Assembly (NCBI RefSeq): GCF_001672775.1
Contig: NZ_LZKJ01000059.1
Location: 1-64,000, forward strand
DNA length: 64,000 bases
Source of the DNA: Mycobacterium kyorinense
GTDB taxonomy: Bacteria; Actinomycetota; Actinomycetes; Mycobacteriales; Mycobacteriaceae
Direction of reading: 5' to 3'
Of this stretch, positions 9,258 through 16,937 are shown piece after piece; the first letter of the stretch is position 1, and the number at the start of each line of letters is the position of its first letter. The notes below the pieces were generated by a model. It ran no database searches. It saw only the letters and a list, made by a program, of their open reading frames with translations, and was not told where the DNA came from. Position numbers and translations under genes: made by a program.

Positions 9258-9758
9258 TCACGCAGTCCGGACGATCTGGCCGGCCTCCATGTCCCACTTG
9301 AGCGCAACCGAGTCGGTGCCCTCGTTCCCCATCATCGTGGTGTAGGCCTCCAGCACGACCTCGCCGGCGGCGTTGGTGCAGATGTTCCTGGTGACCACGA
9401 TGTCGGCGCCGAACCGCTCGTTGACGGACTGGACCTCCATCTCGGCGTGCAACACGTCGCCGGCGACGATCGGCTTGTGGAAGATGAACTTCTGGTCGAC
9501 CTGCACGATGTTCATCGTCTCGTAGCCGGTGTCGACGCTGCGCATGAAGTCGCTTTGGACCAGTTTGGCGAAGATCGTCGGGAACGTCAGCGGCGCGACG
9601 ATGCTGTCATAGCCGAGCTCAGCGGCCGCCTTCTCGTCGAAAGACGCTGGATCGTCGCACTTGACGGCCTTGGCGAAACTGCGGATCTGCTCGCGGCCTA
9701 CCTCGTAGGTGTCCGGGTAACGCCAGACCATCCCACGGATGTCCGTTTTGATCGCCAT
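9258..9758 (-). CDS. hadC: (3R)-hydroxyacyl-ACP dehydratase subunit HadC
   Basis: A 166-residue hotdog-fold protein, the accessory subunit of the HadBC dehydratase of the mycolate-elongating FAS-II system. It matches recalled M. tuberculosis HadC over its whole length: ALKTDIRGM/AIKTDIRGM start, IVQVDQ..FHKP, NERFGADIVVTRN and the ending QVIRTA/QIVRTA. HadC lacks the catalytic hydratase-2 motif; HadB supplies it. HadBC acts late in meromycolate extension and, with the mmaA genes in this window, helps set the length and oxygenation of mycolates. It starts 2 nt after the hadB stop. Confidence 0.95.
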   Translation of the reverse strand: MAIKTDIRGMVWRYPDTYEVGREQIRSFAKAVKCDDPASFDEKAAAELGYDSIVAPLTFPTIFAKLVQSDFMRSVDTGYETMNIVQVDQKFIFHKPIVAGDVLHAEMEVQSVNERFGADIVVTRNICTNAAGEVVLEAYTTMMGNEGTDSVALKWDMEAGQIVRTA

Positions 9759-9760
9759 GC

Positions 9761-10189
9761 TTACGCCAACTTCGCCGACGCGACCGCCCGGCCAAAGATC
9801 TTCTTGCCGCCTGCGGTGGCGGTGATGGCGATGGTCACCGACTTGCTGTCCTCGTCGACGGACTTGACCCGACCGCTGAACACGATCTCGGCCCCCTTGC
9901 CGTCGTTGGGCACCGGCACCACCGCGGTGAATCGGACGTTGTACTCGGTCACCGCGCCCGGGTCGCCGACCCAGGAGGTGACGTAGCCGCCGCCGAGACC
10001 CATGGTCAACATGCCGTGCGCGATCGCGGTGTCCAGGCCGACCATCTTGGCGATCTCGTCGTCCCAGTGGATGGGGTTGAGGTCGCCCGAGACGCCGGCA
10101 TAGTTCACCAGGTCCTGACGGGTCAGGGTGTAGACCTTCTCGGGAAGCTGGTCACCGGCTTTCACCGAACTGAACTCACGCCGTGGCAT
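9761..10189 (-). CDS. hadB: (3R)-hydroxyacyl-ACP dehydratase subunit HadB
   Basis: A 142-residue hotdog protein, the catalytic subunit shared by HadAB and HadBC. The hydratase-2 motif YAGVSGDLNPIHWDDEIA holds the catalytic Asp/His pair at about residues 36-41, followed by AIAHGMLTMGLGGGYVT. The length equals M. tuberculosis HadB when translation starts at the ATG at 10189, and that start overlaps the hadA stop region by 14 nt, pointing to coupled translation and stoichiometric complexes. It dehydrates 3-hydroxyacyl-AcpM in FAS-II and is a target of thiacetazone and isoxyl through HadA. Confidence 0.96.
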   Translation of the reverse strand: MPRREFSSVKAGDQLPEKVYTLTRQDLVNYAGVSGDLNPIHWDDEIAKMVGLDTAIAHGMLTMGLGGGYVTSWVGDPGAVTEYNVRFTAVVPVPNDGKGAEIVFSGRVKSVDEDSKSVTIAITATAGGKKIFGRAVASAKLA

Positions 10190-10652
10190 CGCTGAAACCC
10201 TCTTCTCCTTCACCGGCACGGCCCGCCAGGGTCGTGTAAGTCTCCATAACCAGCTCTCCAGTGTCGTTGGTGACGACGTTTTTGGTGACGATGATGTCGG
10301 TGCCGTGCGCTTGCCGCACCGAGTCCACGTAGACGTCGCAATAGAGCTTGTCGCCCGCTTGGATCGGCTTCAGATACTTGAGCACCTGGTCGACCTGGAC
10401 GATCTGCTCGTCGTGAATCGCAATGTTGGCGTCGGCGAAAAACGCCGATTGAGCCTTGTAGCCGAATACCGACATAAACGTCAGCGGTGACAGCAGCCCG
10501 TCATAGCCGAGCTCGGCGGCGGCCTTCTCCTCGAAGAAAGCGGGGTCATCGTTTTTGACGGCCGCGGCGTACTCCCGGATCTTTTCCCGCTCGACCATGT
10601 AATGGTCGGGGTACCGATAGTGCCTACCGACGACGTTCTTGCCCAACGACAC
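10176..10652 (-). CDS. hadA: (3R)-hydroxyacyl-ACP dehydratase subunit HadA
   Basis: A 158-residue hotdog protein that forms the substrate-binding half of HadAB. Recognisable segments are NVVGRHYRYPDHYMVEREKI, GLLSPLTFMSVFGYKAQSAFF, IVQVDQVLKYLKPIQAGDKL and the ending ETYTTLAGRAGEGEEGFSDATA-like tail. It uses a GTG start at 10652, 49 nt after rpmG, so rpmG-hadA-hadB-hadC is probably one transcript. It has a paralogous relationship to hadC (shared VQVDQ, VTxN, EAYTT/ETYTT). Confidence 0.95.
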   Translation of the reverse strand: MSLGKNVVGRHYRYPDHYMVEREKIREYAAAVKNDDPAFFEEKAAAELGYDGLLSPLTFMSVFGYKAQSAFFADANIAIHDEQIVQVDQVLKYLKPIQAGDKLYCDVYVDSVRQAHGTDIIVTKNVVTNDTGELVMETYTTLAGRAGEGEEGFSDATA

Positions 10653-10701
10653 GGCTTCAGAACCTACCTATGCCCTCTGCTCAACTACTTGCGGTCGACG
10701 G

Positions 10702-10869
10702 CTAGCGCGTCTCGCGGTGTGCCTGATGCTTGCCGCAGTTGGGGCAGAACTTCTTCAGTTCGAGCCGATCGGGGTCATTGCGGCGATTCTTCTTGGTGAT
10801 GTAGTTGCGGTGCTTGCACACCTCGCACGCCAAAGTGATCTTCGGCCGTACATCGGTACTGGAGGCCAC
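10702..10869 (-). CDS. rpmG: 50S ribosomal protein L33, zinc-binding form
   Basis: A 55-residue L33 identical or nearly so to recalled M. tuberculosis RpmG2: it begins [20 protein letters not shown] and ends [17 protein letters not shown]. The two CxxC pairs (CEVC, CPNC) make it the zinc-ribbon C+ paralogue. In mycobacteria the C-minus paralogue elsewhere replaces it under zinc starvation, so this copy marks zinc-replete ribosomes. The start is GTG at 10869 with GGAGG-like purines upstream on the minus strand weak or absent. It heads the hadABC operon and follows tRNA-Met. Confidence 0.95.
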
Positions 10870-10905
10870 GTCCGCTTCTCTTTCTCATGTCTTGTTGTTG
10901 TTCTG

Positions 10906-10979
<74 letters not shown>

Positions 10980-11014
10980 TCGGTACGCGCCGCCTGCCTG
11001 CTCGGCGTCCGCCG

Positions 11015-11087
11015 AGCCCCCTAACGGAATCGAACCGTTGACCTTTTCCTTACCATGGAAACGCTCTGCCGACTGAGCTAAGGGGGC
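11015..11087 (-). tRNA. tRNA-Thr (GGU)
   Basis: A 73-nt cloverleaf: acceptor GCCCCCT/AGGGGGC, discriminator T, D-arm TTAGCTCAGTCGGCAGAGC, anticodon GGT at 11052-11054 within the loop ATGGTAA, T-arm GGTTCGATT. It lies 35 nt upstream of tRNA-Met on the same strand. Confidence 0.95.
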
Positions 11088-11227
11088 CTCACCCGAAGCG
11101 ACCATTCGAGTCGGTCTCGGGCCTAAAAGAGGGTACAGCCTGGGCCGCAGGCCAGCCAAACCAGCCTGGCGGCGATAGCGGGCGCGCAGAAACCCGGCAC
11201 TGACCCGGGCTACCCAGCCCGATCAGA

Positions 11228-11446
11228 TCACACAGACTCGCTGGAGCGGTGCAGCCGCAGCGCGTCCAGGTTGCTGAATTCGTCGACCTCGTCGTCATCT
11301 AGCGAAGATTGGGAAGCGTCGGCATCGGCGACCAGAGTCCGCAGCGCGAGATTGACCGCCTCCCGCGTGCTGTGCATATGAAATCTGCGTATGACCTCGT
11401 CGACGAGGGCTTTGTCAACCTCGATCTCGACTTTGCGGAACGTCAT
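11228..11446 (-). CDS. Orphan VapB-type (ribbon-helix-helix) antitoxin-like protein
   Basis: A 72-residue protein beginning TFRKVEIEVDKALVDEVIRR, followed by STREAVNLALRTLV. This is the beta-strand/two-helix pattern of VapB-type ribbon-helix-helix antitoxins. The acidic tail (SSLDDDEVDEFSNLDALR) is where such antitoxins usually bind their toxin. No PIN-domain or other toxin follows: the 140 nt downstream lead only to tRNA-Thr. The ATG at 11446 gives the conserved N-terminus. It corresponds in position to M. tuberculosis Rv0634A and is divergent from the glyoxalase-like gene. It may act as a stand-alone regulator or pair with a distant toxin. Confidence 0.75.
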   Translation of the reverse strand: MTFRKVEIEVDKALVDEVIRRFHMHSTREAVNLALRTLVADADASQSSLDDDEVDEFSNLDALRLHRSSESV

Positions 11447-11536
11447 GGAGAAACGATACCCGTTTGGCGAAACGTGAACCATCAAAATCCTGGCAAACAT
11501 ATGGACAGTGCAGCCGAGGCGCCACGGGCCGCGCCG

Positions 11537-11551
11537 TAGGCTGGACGGGTG
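11537..11551 (+). promoter_or_regulatory. Leaderless promoter: -10 box 6 nt before the start codon
   Basis: TAGGCT at 11537-11542 is followed by 6 nt and the GTG start at 11549. This TANNNT-to-start spacing is that of mycobacterial leaderless transcripts, and no ribosome site is present. The same hexamer and spacing recur at 34029-34041. Confidence 0.5.
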
Positions 11552-12265
11552 CCTGACACGGACCGGCTGTATTTCCGTCAACTGCTCTCCGGGCGCGACT
11601 TCGCCGCCGGCGACATGTTCGCGACGCAGATGCGCAATTTCGCCTACCTGATCGGCGATCGTCAAAGCGGCGACGCCGTCGTCGTCGACCCGGCCTACGC
11701 CGCCGGGGATCTGCTCGACACGCTCGAAGCCGACGGCATGCGGCTCTCGGGGGTGCTGGTCACCCATCACCACCCCGACCACGTCGGCGGCTCGATGATG
11801 GGTTTCGAACTCAAGGGCCTCGCCGAGCTGTTGGAACGCACCAGCGTCCCCGTCCACGTGAATACCCATGAGACACAGTGGGTTTCGCGGGTCACCGGGA
11901 TCAGCATGGCGGATCTGACCGCACATGAGCACGGTGACGTGGTCAGCGTCGGCGATATCGACATCGAGTTGCTGCACACGCCCGGCCACACGCCGGGTAG
12001 TCAGTGCTTTCTGCTCGACGGCCGGCTGGTCGCCGGGGACACGCTGTTTCTGGAGGGCTGCGGGCGCACCGACTTCCCCGGCGGCGACTCCGACGAGATG
12101 TATCGCAGCCTGCGCCAGCTCGCCGGGCTGGCCGGTGACCCGACGGTGTTTCCCGGGCACTGGTATTCGGCCGAACCGAGTGCATCGCTGTCGGAGGTCA
12201 AGCGGTCCAACTACGTCTACCGCCCCGCCAATCTTGATCAGTGGCGAATGATGATGGGCGGCTGA
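11549..12265 (+). CDS. Metallo-beta-lactamase-fold hydrolase, glyoxalase II-like
   Basis: A 238-residue MBL-fold enzyme. The metal-binding motif THHHPDH occupies residues 72-78. The second ligand set includes HTPGHTPGS near 145, the Asp of VAGDTLFL near 169 and the His of VFPGHWYS near 210, so both metal sites look intact. The ending is shorter than classical GloB, lacking a full helical glutathione-binding domain, consistent with mycobacteria using mycothiol or other thiols. It matches M. tuberculosis Rv0634c in position. Likely roles are thioester hydrolysis in methylglyoxal detoxification or a related hydrolase activity; the substrate is not proven. Confidence 0.85.
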   Translation: MPDTDRLYFRQLLSGRDFAAGDMFATQMRNFAYLIGDRQSGDAVVVDPAYAAGDLLDTLEADGMRLSGVLVTHHHPDHVGGSMMGFELKGLAELLERTSVPVHVNTHETQWVSRVTGISMADLTAHEHGDVVSVGDIDIELLHTPGHTPGSQCFLLDGRLVAGDTLFLEGCGRTDFPGGDSDEMYRSLRQLAGLAGDPTVFPGHWYSAEPSASLSEVKRSNYVYRPANLDQWRMMMGG

Positions 12266-12333
12266 GCGCCCTTTAAGATCGCATCAGCGAATTTTCGGTC
12301 CCCGATTCACGGTGGCATACGCGGAGGTCTTCG

Positions 12334-13158
12334 ATGGGCTGGTTCCATGACCGCTGGCATGAGGTGACCGGGGCGGGCTCCAACACCTGGGTGGCGCTGG
12401 GCAGCTGGGCGGTGCTGGCGGTCGGAGTGTTCGCCCTGCTGTGGGCCAACCAGCAGGTGCGGCGCAACCGTGAGGTGACAATCGAGCAGACCCGGCCGCA
12501 CATCGGCATGTCGATGGAGCCGCACGGCGCCGACTGGCACGTGATCGAACTGGTCGTCCGTAACTTCGGCAAGACCGCGGCCTACAACATCCGCTTCTCG
12601 TTTCCGCGGCCGCCCACCGTCGCCGCCTACGAAAACACCTCGGACGGCTACACCGACGTCGTCGAGATGAAGCTGCCCGAGGAGCTGGCGACGCTGGCGC
12701 CCAACCAGGAGTGGCGGGTGGTGTGGGACTCGGTGCTCAACCGGGCCAAACTCGGCGACGACATCGAGCCGCGGTTCGCCGGCGCGGTGACCTATTACGA
12801 CCGCCCCGAGGACCGGCCGGCGTGGAAGTTCTGGCAGCGCAAGCGGCGTCCGTTCGAGACCAAAGTGGTGCTCGACTGGGATGCGCTGCCGCCGGTGCGG
12901 CGAGTCGAACTGATGACGACGCACGACCTGGCCAGCCGCGAGAAGGAGAAGTTGGAACTGCTGCGCGGCCTGTTGACCTACTTCCACTACGCCAGCACCG
13001 AACCTCGCTCCGACGTGTTCCGCAGCGAGATCGAGCGCATCAATCGCGCGGCGGAAGAAACGCGCGACCGGTGGCGGGCCCGCCAACTCGACGATCCGAC
13101 CGATGTGCATCTGCGGTGGGACCGGGCCACAGCGGAGGCCGGTAAGCATCGGAGCTAA
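12334..13158 (+). CDS. Membrane-anchored protein of unknown function (Rv0633c-like)
   Basis: A 274-residue protein with one hydrophobic helix at about residues 19-39 (NTWVALGSWAVLAVGVFALL) followed by RRNRE, then a soluble region. Residues 55-175 look like an all-beta domain (HVIELVVRNFGKTAAYNIRFSF), and the C-terminus is strongly helical and charged. It resembles an anchored domain with its bulk in the cytoplasm, given the Arg-rich flank after the helix. GGAGG sits 6-10 nt before the ATG (12327-12331). The position before echA3 matches M. tuberculosis Rv0633c. I recognise no enzymatic motif. Confidence 0.75.
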   Translation: MGWFHDRWHEVTGAGSNTWVALGSWAVLAVGVFALLWANQQVRRNREVTIEQTRPHIGMSMEPHGADWHVIELVVRNFGKTAAYNIRFSFPRPPTVAAYENTSDGYTDVVEMKLPEELATLAPNQEWRVVWDSVLNRAKLGDDIEPRFAGAVTYYDRPEDRPAWKFWQRKRRPFETKVVLDWDALPPVRRVELMTTHDLASREKEKLELLRGLLTYFHYASTEPRSDVFRSEIERINRAAEETRDRWRARQLDDPTDVHLRWDRATAEAGKHRS

Positions 13159-13185
13159 CGGGCGGGCGTGATTGAATCGACTCCC

Positions 13186-13881
13186 ATGAGCGGCCCGGTC
13201 AGCTATCGCCACGACGAGTCCATCGCGATCATCACGATGGACGACGGCAAGGTCAACGCGCTCGGGCCTGCCATGCAGCAGGCGTTGCAGGAGGCGCTCG
13301 ACAACGCCGACCGCGACGACGTCGGCGCGATAGTGATCACCGGCAACGACCGGGTGTTCAGCGGCGGCTTCGATCTGAAAGTTCTGACGTCGGGCGAGCC
13401 GCAGCCCGCGATCGACATGCTCAAGGGCGGCTTCGAGTTGTCGCATCGGCTGTTGTCCTATCCCAAGCCGGTGGTGATGGCCTGCACCGGCCACGCCATC
13501 GCGATGGGCGCGTTCCTGCTGTCCAGTGGTGACCATCGAGTGGCCGCGCCCGCGTACAACATTCAGGCCAACGAAGTCGCGATCGGGATGACGATTCCCT
13601 ATGCGGCGCTGGAGATCATGAAGCTGCGCTTGACGCCGTCGGCCTATCAGCAGGCCGCCGGGCTGGCCAAGACGTTCTTCGGCGAAACCGCTGTGGCGGC
13701 GGGCTTTGTCGACGAGATCGTGCTGCCCGAGGTGGTGCGGGAGCGCGCCGTCGAGGCCGCGCGGGAGTTCGCCACATTGCACCAAAAAGCCCACGCCGCG
13801 ACGAAGCTGCGGACCCGCGCCGACGCTTTGGACCGCATCCGCGGCGGAATCGACGGTATGGCAGCCGAGTTCGGGCTGTAG
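13186..13881 (+). CDS. echA3: Enoyl-CoA hydratase/isomerase family protein EchA3
   Basis: A 231-residue crotonase-fold protein, closely matching recalled M. tuberculosis EchA3: ITMDDGKVNALGPAMQQAL, RVFSGGFDLKVLTSGE, YPKPVVMACTGHAIAMGAFLLSSGD-type core and NEVAIGMTIPYAALEIMKLRL. The oxyanion segments FSGGFDL and GHAIAMGAF are present. The first catalytic Glu of classical hydratases, expected in a GGGCE-type motif, is replaced here (MGAFL); the second, in NEVAIG, is kept. The reaction may therefore be isomerisation or thioester hydrolysis rather than hydration. I chose the ATG at 13186; a GTG at 13168 adds six residues. In M. tuberculosis recC follows echA3 directly; here an accessory block intervenes. 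Confidence 0.88.
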   Translation: MSGPVSYRHDESIAIITMDDGKVNALGPAMQQALQEALDNADRDDVGAIVITGNDRVFSGGFDLKVLTSGEPQPAIDMLKGGFELSHRLLSYPKPVVMACTGHAIAMGAFLLSSGDHRVAAPAYNIQANEVAIGMTIPYAALEIMKLRLTPSAYQQAAGLAKTFFGETAVAAGFVDEIVLPEVVRERAVEAAREFATLHQKAHAATKLRTRADALDRIRGGIDGMAAEFGL

Positions 13882-13927
13882 ACGCAGGCGCGGGTTTCGG
13901 AATCCCCTGGTCGGGTACGCCTCGGCC

Positions 13928-16375
13928 ATGGTGGCCATTGATCCGATCGCGGAACCGTGGGGCGTGCGAACGCCCTATGAACCCGGCCAGCCCTGGCCGC
14001 AGCGTGTCGACAACTATCTGGGCGAGGGCATCGACTCGGAGTCGGTGGACCGCTGGGTGCAGTCGGCGGCGGTATTGCACTCCAACGGCGACGGCCTGGA
14101 CATCGCTGTCAAGGACGGGCGCATCGTGGGCGTCCGCGGCCGCGCCGTCGACCGGGTCAACCACGGGCGACTGGACCCCAAGGACATGTTCGGCTGGCAG
14201 GCCAACGCGTCGCCAGATCGGCTCACCACCCCGCTGATCCGCCGCGACGGCCGGCTGCAGCCGTGCGACTGGGACACTGCGATGGACGCGATCGTGGCCC
14301 GCAGCCGGGAACTGCTGGACGGCCACGGCCCCAGCGCAATCGGCTTCTACACCTCCGGGCAGTTGTTCCTCGAGGAGTACTACACCCAGGGCGTGATCGC
14401 GCACGGCGCGATCGGCACCAACCACGTCGACGGCAACACCCGGCTGTGCACGGCGACGGCCGCTGAGGCGCTGAAGGAATCGTTCGGCTGTGACGGCCAA
14501 CCGGGGTCCTACACCGACGTCGACCACGCCGACGTGATTGCGTTGTTCGGGCACAACGTCGCCGAGACGCAGACCGTGCTGTGGGCGCGCATGCTGGACC
14601 GGTTGGTGGGCGGGTCGCCGCCGGCGATCGTGTGCGTCGACCCACGCAAGACGCCGGTGGCCTTGCATGCCACCGTGCATCTGGCGCCGCTGCCGGGCAC
14701 CAACGTGGCGTTGATGAACGGCCTGCTGCACGAGATCATCGCCAACGACTGGGTCGACCACGACTACATCGACTCGCACACCATCGGTTTCGACGAGCTG
14801 CGCAAGCGGGTCGCCGAATTCCCGCCGCAACGTGCGGCCGAGATCTGCGGCGTCGACATCGACGACATCCGGGAGGCGGCGCGCCTGATCGGCACCGCCG
14901 AGCGATTGCTGTCCACGGTGCTGCAGGGTTTCTACCAGTCCCATCAGGCCACCGCGGCGTCGGTGCAGGTCAACAACATTCACCTGGTGCGCGGGATGCT
15001 CGGCAAGCCCGGCTGCGGTGTGCTGCAGATGAACGGACAGCCCACCGCCGAGAACACCCGCGAATGCGGCGCCGACGGCGATCTCGCCGGGTTCCGCAAC
15101 TGGGCCAACGACAACCACATCGTCGACCTGGCTCGACTGTGGAACCTTGACCCGCAACAGATTCCGCACTACGCACCGCCGACGCACGCCATGCAGATGT
15201 TTCGCTTCGCCGAAGAGGGCACCCTGCAAATGCTCTGGGTAACCGCGACCAACCCGGCGGTGTCGCTGCCCGAGCTCGCCCGGATCCGCGACATCTTGTC
15301 GCAGCGAAAGCTGTTTTTGGTGGTCGAGGACATCTTCATGACCGAGACCGCCGAACTTGCCGACGTAGTGTTGCCGGCTGCGGCGTGGGGCGAGAAGACC
15401 GGCACCTTCACCAACGCCGACCGCACCGTGCACATCTCCGAAAAGGCTGTGGAGCCGCCGGGATCAGCGCGCTCGGATCTGGACATTTTCCTCGACTACG
15501 CGCGACGGATGGACTTCCGCGACAAGGACGGTCAGCCGTTCCCGCCGTGGACGGACCCCGAGTCGGCGTTCGAGGCGTGGAAGAAATGCAGCGCCGGCCG
15601 TCCCTGCGACTACACCGGGCTGAGCTACGCAAAGCTGCGCGGCGGCAGCGGAATCCAGTGGCCGTGCAACGACGAGAACCCTGACGGGACCGAACGCCTG
15701 TACGCCGACGGGAAGTTCTGGGCACACCCGGATTACTGTGAGGCATTCGGCAAGGACATGATCACCGGCGCGCCGCTGGAGCCAACCGAATACCGCGCGA
15801 TGAACGCCTACGGCAAGGCGATCATCAAGGCCGCGGAATATGTTCCGCCGCACGAAATGCCCGGCTCCGGATACCCGTTCGCGTTGATCACCGGCCGCAC
15901 CCTGTACCACTTCCACACTCGCACCAAAACCGCTCGGGCACCGCAACTCAACGCCGCCGCACCCGAGGTGTGGGTGGAGGTCTCAGCCGGTGACGCCCGT
16001 CGTCTCGGCATCGCAGAGGGCGACATGGTCGAGGTGAGCACCCCGCGCGGCAGCATCAGCTGCGCCGCCCGGATCAGCGCTATCCGCGACGGGGTGTTGT
16101 TCGTGCCGTTCCACTACGGCTATTTCGACGCCGACGGGTCCAAAAGGGCGGGCCACCACCGCGCCGGCAACGAGCTCACGCTCACCGATTGGGATCCGGT
16201 GTCCAAGCAGCCGATCTACAAGACGGCCGCCGCTGCGCTGCGCCGGAAGCAGGACGGCAACGGTCACGTCGCCGCTGCCCCGACGACGGCGGCCTCGGCC
16301 CCGGTCAACGGCCAAGTGCCTGCGACAGTGGGCGGCGCCGCGGCCACCGTATCCGAAGTCACGGTAGGTCAGTGA
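13928..16375 (+). CDS. Molybdopterin oxidoreductase (nitrate reductase/FDH type) lacking the N-terminal Fe-S ligands
   Basis: An 815-residue DMSO-reductase-family protein. The Mo-bis-MGD core is clear: NTRLC with Cys174 as probable Mo ligand, SYTDVDHADVIALFGHNVAET, CVDPRKTPVAL, MLGKPGCGVLQMNGQPTAENTRE, a FVVEDIFMTETAELADVVLPAA-type segment (15310-15380) and the C-terminal dinucleotide-binding domain from about residue 650. Where relatives have CxxCxxxC near residues 44-52 and a fourth Cys in RLCPKG, this protein has VQSAAVLHSNGDG and RLDPKD, so the proximal [4Fe-4S] cluster is predicted absent. A 60-residue Ala/Pro/Val-rich tail follows. It resembles M. tuberculosis Rv0197-type oxidoreductases. 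The start is ATG at 13928 (or GTG at 13931). A small partner gene overlaps its stop. Confidence 0.8.
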   Translation: MVAIDPIAEPWGVRTPYEPGQPWPQRVDNYLGEGIDSESVDRWVQSAAVLHSNGDGLDIAVKDGRIVGVRGRAVDRVNHGRLDPKDMFGWQANASPDRLTTPLIRRDGRLQPCDWDTAMDAIVARSRELLDGHGPSAIGFYTSGQLFLEEYYTQGVIAHGAIGTNHVDGNTRLCTATAAEALKESFGCDGQPGSYTDVDHADVIALFGHNVAETQTVLWARMLDRLVGGSPPAIVCVDPRKTPVALHATVHLAPLPGTNVALMNGLLHEIIANDWVDHDYIDSHTIGFDELRKRVAEFPPQRAAEICGVDIDDIREAARLIGTAERLLSTVLQGFYQSHQATAASVQVNNIHLVRGMLGKPGCGVLQMNGQPTAENTRECGADGDLAGFRNWANDNHIVDLARLWNLDPQQIPHYAPPTHAMQMFRFAEEGTLQMLWVTATNPAVSLPELARIRDILSQRKLFLVVEDIFMTETAELADVVLPAAAWGEKTGTFTNADRTVHISEKAVEPPGSARSDLDIFLDYARRMDFRDKDGQPFPPWTDPESAFEAWKKCSAGRPCDYTGLSYAKLRGGSGIQWPCNDENPDGTERLYADGKFWAHPDYCEAFGKDMITGAPLEPTEYRAMNAYGKAIIKAAEYVPPHEMPGSGYPFALITGRTLYHFHTRTKTARAPQLNAAAPEVWVEVSAGDARRLGIAEGDMVEVSTPRGSISCAARISAIRDGVLFVPFHYGYFDADGSKRAGHHRAGNELTLTDWDPVSKQPIYKTAAAALRRKQDGNGHVAAAPTTAASAPVNGQVPATVGGAAATVSEVTVGQ

Positions 16376-16854
16376 TGAAAATCAAACTGGCGCTACGCGA
16401 ATTGCACCGCTCCGAACGCAAATTGGCCCACGAGCTCAACGTGATGGCGTCGCGGCATCGCAGCGACCAGGACATCTACCACATCGCCCACGACCTGGCC
16501 GGCTGGTCGCAACACCATCTGCGTGACCTGGCCGACCATGGCCGTCATTACGGCCTGCGGTTGTCGGCCGAGCCGCGAACCCGGGCGCTCAGCGGGTTTC
16601 TGCAGTCGCGTCTCAGCGGACTGCTGCGCAAGCGTCCCGAGCCGGGGCTGCTGCTGCTGGCCGATCTGCGGCGCATTCATCGGATGGCCGCGGGGGCGTC
16701 GGTAGACTGGGAGTTGCTCGGCCAGGTCGCGCAGGCCACCAAAGACCAAGAGCTACTCGACCTGACCAAACGCTGCCACCCTGAGACGTTGCGCCAAATG
16801 CGTTGGGCCAACGGCATGCTCAAGGAATTGTCGCCGCAGGTGTTGACGAGCTAA
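16375..16854 (+). CDS. Small helical protein coupled to the molybdenum oxidoreductase
   Basis: A 159-residue, strongly basic, all-helical protein with many His and Arg residues (HHLRDLADHGRHYGLRL). I recognise no family with confidence. Its ATG overlaps the oxidoreductase TGA (TGATG), so it is translationally coupled and is probably a dedicated partner: an electron-transfer, maturation or chaperone subunit are the options. Four-helix bundles with scattered His/Glu, as in hemerythrin- or ferritin-like proteins, are possible, but I do not see a complete metal-ligand pattern. Confidence 0.75.
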   Translation: MKIKLALRELHRSERKLAHELNVMASRHRSDQDIYHIAHDLAGWSQHHLRDLADHGRHYGLRLSAEPRTRALSGFLQSRLSGLLRKRPEPGLLLLADLRRIHRMAAGASVDWELLGQVAQATKDQELLDLTKRCHPETLRQMRWANGMLKELSPQVLTS

Positions 16855-16937
16855 GTTTGGCGGCGACCCGCCGCGCCCGGCTTCGCCGCGCTTGCGATCG
16901 CCGCGCTAGACGCCCGGCTTTGACGAGCTAGACGCCC
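16843..16937. repeat. Short direct repeats around convergent gene ends
   Basis: TTGACGAGCTA occurs at 16843-16853, over the stop of the small helical gene, and again at 16920-16930. GCTAGACGCCC occurs at 16905-16915 and 16927-16937, the second over the patatin stop. This looks like local slippage duplication between two convergent 3' ends. No function is evident. Confidence 0.5.

Noticed and set aside
13706-13927. N-terminal extension of the molybdopterin oxidoreductase into echA3
   Set aside because: The frame is open but overlaps the conserved end of echA3 and encodes Arg/Ser/Pro-rich sequence; it also does not restore the missing cluster cysteines.
12307-13938. 543-codon open frame on the minus strand
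   Set aside because: It lies antisense to the Rv0633c-like and echA3 genes, has Arg/His/Gly-rich content and no family resemblance: a high-GC mirror frame.
13616-15433. 605-codon minus-strand open frame
   Set aside because: Antisense to the molybdopterin oxidoreductase, which has clear conserved motifs on the plus strand; the mirror frame has none.
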